From Lachnospiraceae bacterium (GTDB lineage Bacteria; Bacillota_A; Clostridia; Lachnospirales; Lachnospiraceae): DNA of 64,000 nucleotides. The number at the start of each line of letters is the position of its first letter. Position 1 is the first letter of the stretch. A program made the translations under genes and the position numbers. Shown piece by piece: positions 60,676 to 64,000 of this stretch. The stretch spans positions 1-64,000 of the forward strand of contig QXWX01000030.1 in NCBI GenBank assembly GCA_009911175.1, in the 5' to 3' direction. Under the pieces are notes generated by a model. That model saw only the letters and a list, made by a program, of their open reading frames with translations, did not search any database and was not told where the DNA came from.

Positions 60676-61412
60676 GGACATTTACAAAGCTTTTGAAAAC
60701 GGAACTGAAATTGAATATACGAAACATGAATATGGTTATTTTTGCGGTAATTATGCCGGTAGTGGTGTTGGCCGTCCTTGGAATCATTTACCAGTCCAAG
60801 CCGGCTTTTCCCGGAGCAGAGTATACATTTCTGGAACAATCTATGAGCGCGGTGTGTACGATTTCTATCTGTGCCGGGGGTCTTATGGGTCTGCCGATTG
60901 TGGTATCGGAATACCGGGAACGAAAAATCCTGAAACGTTTTCAGGTGACTCCTGTAAGTCCGGTTATGTTGCTGGTGGTAGAATTTGCGATTTATGTATT
61001 ATATGCTCTTGCTTCTATGGTTCTTCTCTTCCCGGCAGCCGCCTGCTTCTGGGGAGTGACTCTTCGCGGGAGCTGGCCTGCATTTATCGGGAGCTGGCTT
61101 CTTACATTGGTTTCTACATTAAGTATCGGTATGATGGTAGGCGGGATTGCAAAAGACACGAAAATAGCCAGTGTGATAGCCAGCGTCCTGTATTTTCCAA
61201 TGCTGATATTCTCAGGGGCAACCGTTCCGCTTGAGGTTATGCCGGGGATGCTGCAGAAGATTGTCAGATTGTTCCCCCTGACACAGGGGATACAGCTTAT
61301 GAAATCGGCTTCGCTTGGACTGCCGGCGGGGAATCTGTGGCAGCCGGTATTGGTTATGGTAGTTGTTACCATTGTTTGCATGGGAATTGCGGTGAAATGT
61401 TTTAAGTGGTAA
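60672..61412 (+). CDS. ABC-2-type drug-export permease
   Basis: The product is 246 aa. Six membrane segments, with the DrrB/ABC2_membrane signature around SVLYFPMLIFSGATVPLEVM and RLFPLTQGIQLMKSA. It forms an exporter with the preceding ATPase under AraC control. The substrate is inferred to be a hydrophobic drug. Confidence 0.9.
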   Translation: MRTFTKLLKTELKLNIRNMNMVIFAVIMPVVVLAVLGIIYQSKPAFPGAEYTFLEQSMSAVCTISICAGGLMGLPIVVSEYRERKILKRFQVTPVSPVMLLVVEFAIYVLYALASMVLLFPAAACFWGVTLRGSWPAFIGSWLLTLVSTLSIGMMVGGIAKDTKIASVIASVLYFPMLIFSGATVPLEVMPGMLQKIVRLFPLTQGIQLMKSASLGLPAGNLWQPVLVMVVVTIVCMGIAVKCFKW

Positions 61413-61541
61413 TAACAGCTACATTGCTTGTAGGATAGATTGGAACAAGGTCAGATGGGACGGCCAGAAGCAGGGGAGCTGCGTATAAATGAAAGCCATT
61501 TGTGGAAAAATAAAAGTATCTTTCTATGGAGGGCAGAACAT

Positions 61542-62387
61542 ATGCGCAATTATTTTTATGGCTGGTATTTTAAATGCCAGTCGGAAAACCAGACCTTGTC
61601 AATCATCCCTGCGGTTCACAGATCAGGACAAAAGAAATCTTGTTCCATTCAGGTCATTACGGAGAATCATGCTTGGAATGTTGATTATCCTGCCGCGGCA
61701 TTCCACCGGACAGGAAAGGATATTTGGATCGGAAAGAGTCGGTTTGGAGAGAGGGGAATTCTTCTGGCAGTACATACGCCAAAGCTGGATATAAGCGGAG
61801 AATTGAGGTTTGGCCCCCTTTTTCCTTTGAGATATGACATCATGGGGCCGTTTTCCATATTTCCTTTCCTGGAATGCCGGCATAGTGTGCGGAGTATGCG
61901 GCATTTGGTCTATGGAAGGATGAAGGTGAATGGGCAGGAATATTTGTTTCAGAATGCGGTGGGATACTGGGAGGGAGACGAAGGACATTCTTTTCCCAGG
62001 GAATATGCGTGGACGCAATGCAGCTTTCCGGGAGGTTCGCTGATGCTGGCTGTGGCAGATGTCCCGGTTGCCGGCTTTCATTTTCGGGGCGTCATTGGTG
62101 TTGTGCTGTGGAAGGGCAGAGAATACCGGCTGGCAACTTATCTGGGGGCAAGAGCGGTGCAGGTTCGCGGCGGGAGGCTTCGGATTGTGCAGGGGAATCT
62201 GGAATTAGAAGCCAGGCTGTTAGAAAAGGTCAGGAGCCCTCTGAAAGCTCCGGCTAATGGGGATATGGTAAGAACGATTCATGAAAATGCAGCCTGCCGG
62301 GCATTTTATGCATTCCGAAAAGGAGAATATCCTCTCTTTTCTTTTACGACGGACAGGGCCTCTTTTGAATATGAATTATTGGAGTAA
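61542..62387 (+). CDS. Tocopherol-cyclase-family-like protein
   Basis: The product is about 281 aa. It begins MRNYFYGWYFKCQSENQTL, contains IGKSRFGERGILLAV and the paired beta strands LRFGPLFPLRYDIMGPFSIF and GYWEGDEGHSFPREYAWTQ. This is the tocopherol-cyclase-like beta-barrel family, which in bacteria occurs without vitamin E synthesis and probably binds a lipid. The start ATG 61542 lies after GGAGGGC. It is 130 bp after the exporter and likely in the same operon. Confidence 0.7.
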   Translation: MRNYFYGWYFKCQSENQTLSIIPAVHRSGQKKSCSIQVITENHAWNVDYPAAAFHRTGKDIWIGKSRFGERGILLAVHTPKLDISGELRFGPLFPLRYDIMGPFSIFPFLECRHSVRSMRHLVYGRMKVNGQEYLFQNAVGYWEGDEGHSFPREYAWTQCSFPGGSLMLAVADVPVAGFHFRGVIGVVLWKGREYRLATYLGARAVQVRGGRLRIVQGNLELEARLLEKVRSPLKAPANGDMVRTIHENAACRAFYAFRKGEYPLFSFTTDRASFEYELLE

Positions 62388-63009
62388 ATGCAACATTTTG
62401 TTAATTTCTCCAAATCTAATATTGTTGCGGTTCCATAATATTGTGTTTTTACTGTCTTTGTATCTAGATCAAATTCCAGATAGACGACTCCTTTACCATA
62501 TTTTTGTCATTATACTTTATTAAATCGAATGATTCCGTTTGTTTCAATTCTTTCTGCCATATTTGAAAATTTGGAAATGCGACTTGCAGAGGGATAAAAA
62601 TCGACCTTCTGCTTTGGAACTGTCATTGTTTTTCTTCCTCTGGCTTTTACTGTATGACCTTTTCTGGTTCCTTTCTCTGCAACTATTGATCTACTCATTC
62701 TCGTTCACCCCAGTTTTTACTTTATCCGAAAATTACTAAATCATTTGCAAGTATATGTTAGTTCTAATACTATCTGGACAAAGCCAAGTTTCTGCCCTCC
62801 ATGATAAAGATAATTTTAGTATACCACAATCTACTTTGAATTACTATTGAGTATTCGTTTTTCTTCCGTTAACGGTGATTGGTTTTTTGGTAGTTTATTG
62901 CCTGAAGGATGCTTTTGCCGAAATATATTATGCGTTGCCAGAGCCGATTGCAGTTTCTTTTATTGTTACACTCCATAAATGGAGGAAAAATACGCTGTTC
63001 AGCATCGGG
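62388..63009. other. Intergenic region with no certain gene
   Basis: Short frames only. A minus-strand frame of 62 codons (62510-62698, MSRSIVAEKGTRKGHTVKAR onwards) is basic and plausible as a small protein, but its ribosome site (GGGGTGAACGAG) is weak and I do not recognise it. Confidence 0.4.
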
Positions 63010-63258
63010 GGTGGGACAGTCCTGTACGCACGTTTAAACGGCGAGGACGAGGAAGTATGGGGAGTTACATGATTTGGATTATGAGAAGTATCCCGATGAA
63101 CATTGTAAAAATGCAGAGGAAATTATGCGGGAGCGGGGATTGACGAAGTCCATATCTGTGCGATGATATGCCATGGATATGGTCACTGTGCGGATACGAA
63201 GCTGGAAGAAGTATTGTTCACGGTGGAAGAGAGGACTGGATGTTGTTCAATTGGATGA
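63010..63258 (+). pseudogene. HD-domain hydrolase remnant, frameshifted
   Basis: Three frames give consecutive parts of one family. GEDEEVWGVT is followed by HDLDYEKYPDEHCKNAEEIM, then RERG, then in the next frame IDEVHICAMICHGYGHCADT and KLEEVLFTVEERTG. This is the predicted HD-type phosphohydrolase with HD and CHG histidines. A small deletion at about 63070 and a shift at about 63140 disrupt it, and both ends are missing. Confidence 0.65.
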
Positions 63259-63379
63259 AGTGATTTGGGAAATCATAGAAGGTAAAGCTGATAGCGTAGT
63301 CAATATTTTTGAGTGTTTGATGCTTTTAAAAATGAAAGGTGGTATAATATCCTTATATTTTATTTTAAGGAGCATAAAA

Positions 63380-63796
63380 ATGAGTACATTTAAAGATTGG
63401 GAAGCATACAAAAGATTAAAAGATCGTGGGGATACGAATTCTGTAGTAGATGTGTTGAAAAATAAGAATACTGGAGATTTAATTGTAAGAAAAGTTATTT
63501 ATGGGATTGAGCAGCCTTTGTATCAAGCTGTATTTACAAGGGAAATGCGTGCATTGCATAAATTAAATAAATGTTCGAACATTGTTAATATACTAGGAGA
63601 AGATTATTTAGCCATATCCGCCACTAAAGAAAAGGTCGGTGTGATTTATTTAGAATATATAAATGGAGTTGAACTAGGAAGAGCATCTATTGAGAATTTT
63701 ACATCGAAGGAAAAGTTTTCAATTATAAAACAATTGTTAGATGCAATTGAAATATCGCATTCTAATGAAATCATTCATAGAGATATTAATCCTAAC
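63380..63796 (+). pseudogene. Ser/Thr protein kinase-like gene, interrupted in the catalytic loop
   Basis: Start ATG 63380 after AAGGAG, with a TATAAT at 63343. The kinase N-lobe is present: RKVIYGIEQPLYQAVFTREM around the Lys and Glu region, and VIYLEYINGVELG at the hinge. The catalytic loop IIHRDINPN is reached at 63796. The frame then enters a 167-bp element and stops at 63892. After the element NVMLTEDGQVKL resumes in the sequence (63964-64000). Removing 63797-63963 restores HRDINPN-NVMLTEDG in one frame, so the gene was intact before insertion. The rest lies beyond the window. Confidence 0.8.
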
Positions 63797-63963
63797 CCGG
63801 ATAAACCGGAAAAGCACAATACAAAAATTCTACCTGTACGGTTGCTAATCCGAAGTCGCATTTTCATTGCAATAAATTGCATAAAAATGTGACTTCGGAT
63901 TGCAACCGTACAGGTGGAAAAATTTTGCCATTTTGCGCAAGAAATTGTTGTTAAGTGCCTAAT
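63797..63963. mobile_element. 167-bp palindromic non-autonomous element (copy 2)
   Basis: The insertion splits CCTAAC from AATGTT in the kinase gene. It carries long inverted arms (CCTGTACGGTTGC at 63833, GCAACCGTACAGG at 63902, with AATCCGAAGTC/GACTTCGGATT inside). Its right end is CCTAAT, resembling the CCTAAC target that flanks the left end. No coding capacity. This pattern (insertion 3' of a short motif that is echoed at the right end, hairpins, no clear target duplication) recalls IS200/IS605-derived palindromic elements. The right half is repeated at 1-76. Confidence 0.7.
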
Positions 63964-64000
63964 AATGTTATGCTTACTGAAGATGGACAGGTAAAACTAC

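Noticed and set aside
62510..62698. Basic 62-aa minus-strand ORF as a real gene
   Set aside because: Weak ribosome site, no recognised family and no partner. Left as a mention only.
1..63963. The identical 76-bp ends as attL/attR of a 64-kb integrated element or as circular contig overlap
   Set aside because: The right copy is a complete 167-bp insertion in a gene and sequence continues beyond it, different from what follows the left copy. Two copies of a small element explain it without an integrase.
1..64000. tRNA, rRNA or riboswitch genes
   Set aside because: I looked for cloverleaf-like ends, rRNA core motifs and common riboswitch cores by eye and saw none. A covariance search would be decisive.

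Overview
The window looks like part of a large conjugative plasmid (or plasmid-like integrative element) of an anaerobic, low-to-mid-GC Bacillota host, most likely Lachnospiraceae/Clostridia. This is inferred from gene families (PrgI, a DUF6094-type methylase, DUF4313, Tn1549-type VirB4 and sigma modules, YafY/YciI, AraC-GyrI regulators) and from strong AGGAGG ribosome sites. I saw no rRNA, tRNA or CRISPR array.

Replicon core, 0.1-21.5 kb. A winged-helix replication-relaxation-like protein and a frameshifted toprim/primase-like gene precede a ParA/ParB pair. Seven copies of one 13-bp palindrome (CCTAAC-S-GTTAGG) surround that pair and look like its centromere. Next comes an operon with an HExxH protein, a degenerate YhaM-like OB/HD protein, a clamp-loader delta'-like subunit and DnaX. 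After it lie a 20-bp-phased repeat tract, a Cys-cluster winged-helix protein, a candidate origin (inverted DnaA boxes plus two interleaved iteron families) and a likely replication initiator. Then follow a small KOW-like YwbE protein, a DNA methylase-fold protein, a 1075-aa helicase and a divergent sliding clamp. The element therefore seems to carry its own clamp, clamp loader, helicase and primase-like proteins.

Transfer region and scars, 21.7-27.1 kb. A pilin-like protein, PrgI, a lipoprotein and a membrane coiled-coil protein start a type IV secretion operon. The next gene is cut by a 5'-truncated IS66 transposase. A frameshifted VirB4 fragment of another element follows and is joined to a truncated XRE regulator, so the transfer operon is broken here.

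Integrated-element remnant, 27-38 kb. It carries a complete pstSCAB-phoU operon with its own PhoB/PhoR-type pair and Pho boxes. Around it lie two conjugative-transposon sigma/HTH modules, YciI, a WYL regulator, a very long inverted repeat and the 3' tail of a group II intron.

Cargo, 38-62 kb. It holds a Phd/RelE-type toxin-antitoxin pair, assorted enzymes, several gene remnants, and four export or resistance modules. Each module has its own type of regulator: two-component plus ABC; MerR-type plus flavoproteins plus ABC; TetR plus a flavin redox pair; AraC-GyrI plus a UvrA-like ATPase, an ABC exporter and a tocopherol-cyclase-like protein. Operator-like palindromes or paired promoter boxes are visible for the last three. 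At the right edge a degraded HD-hydrolase gene and a protein-kinase gene are followed by a 167-bp palindromic element inserted in the kinase catalytic loop. The right half of a second copy forms bases 1-76 of the window.
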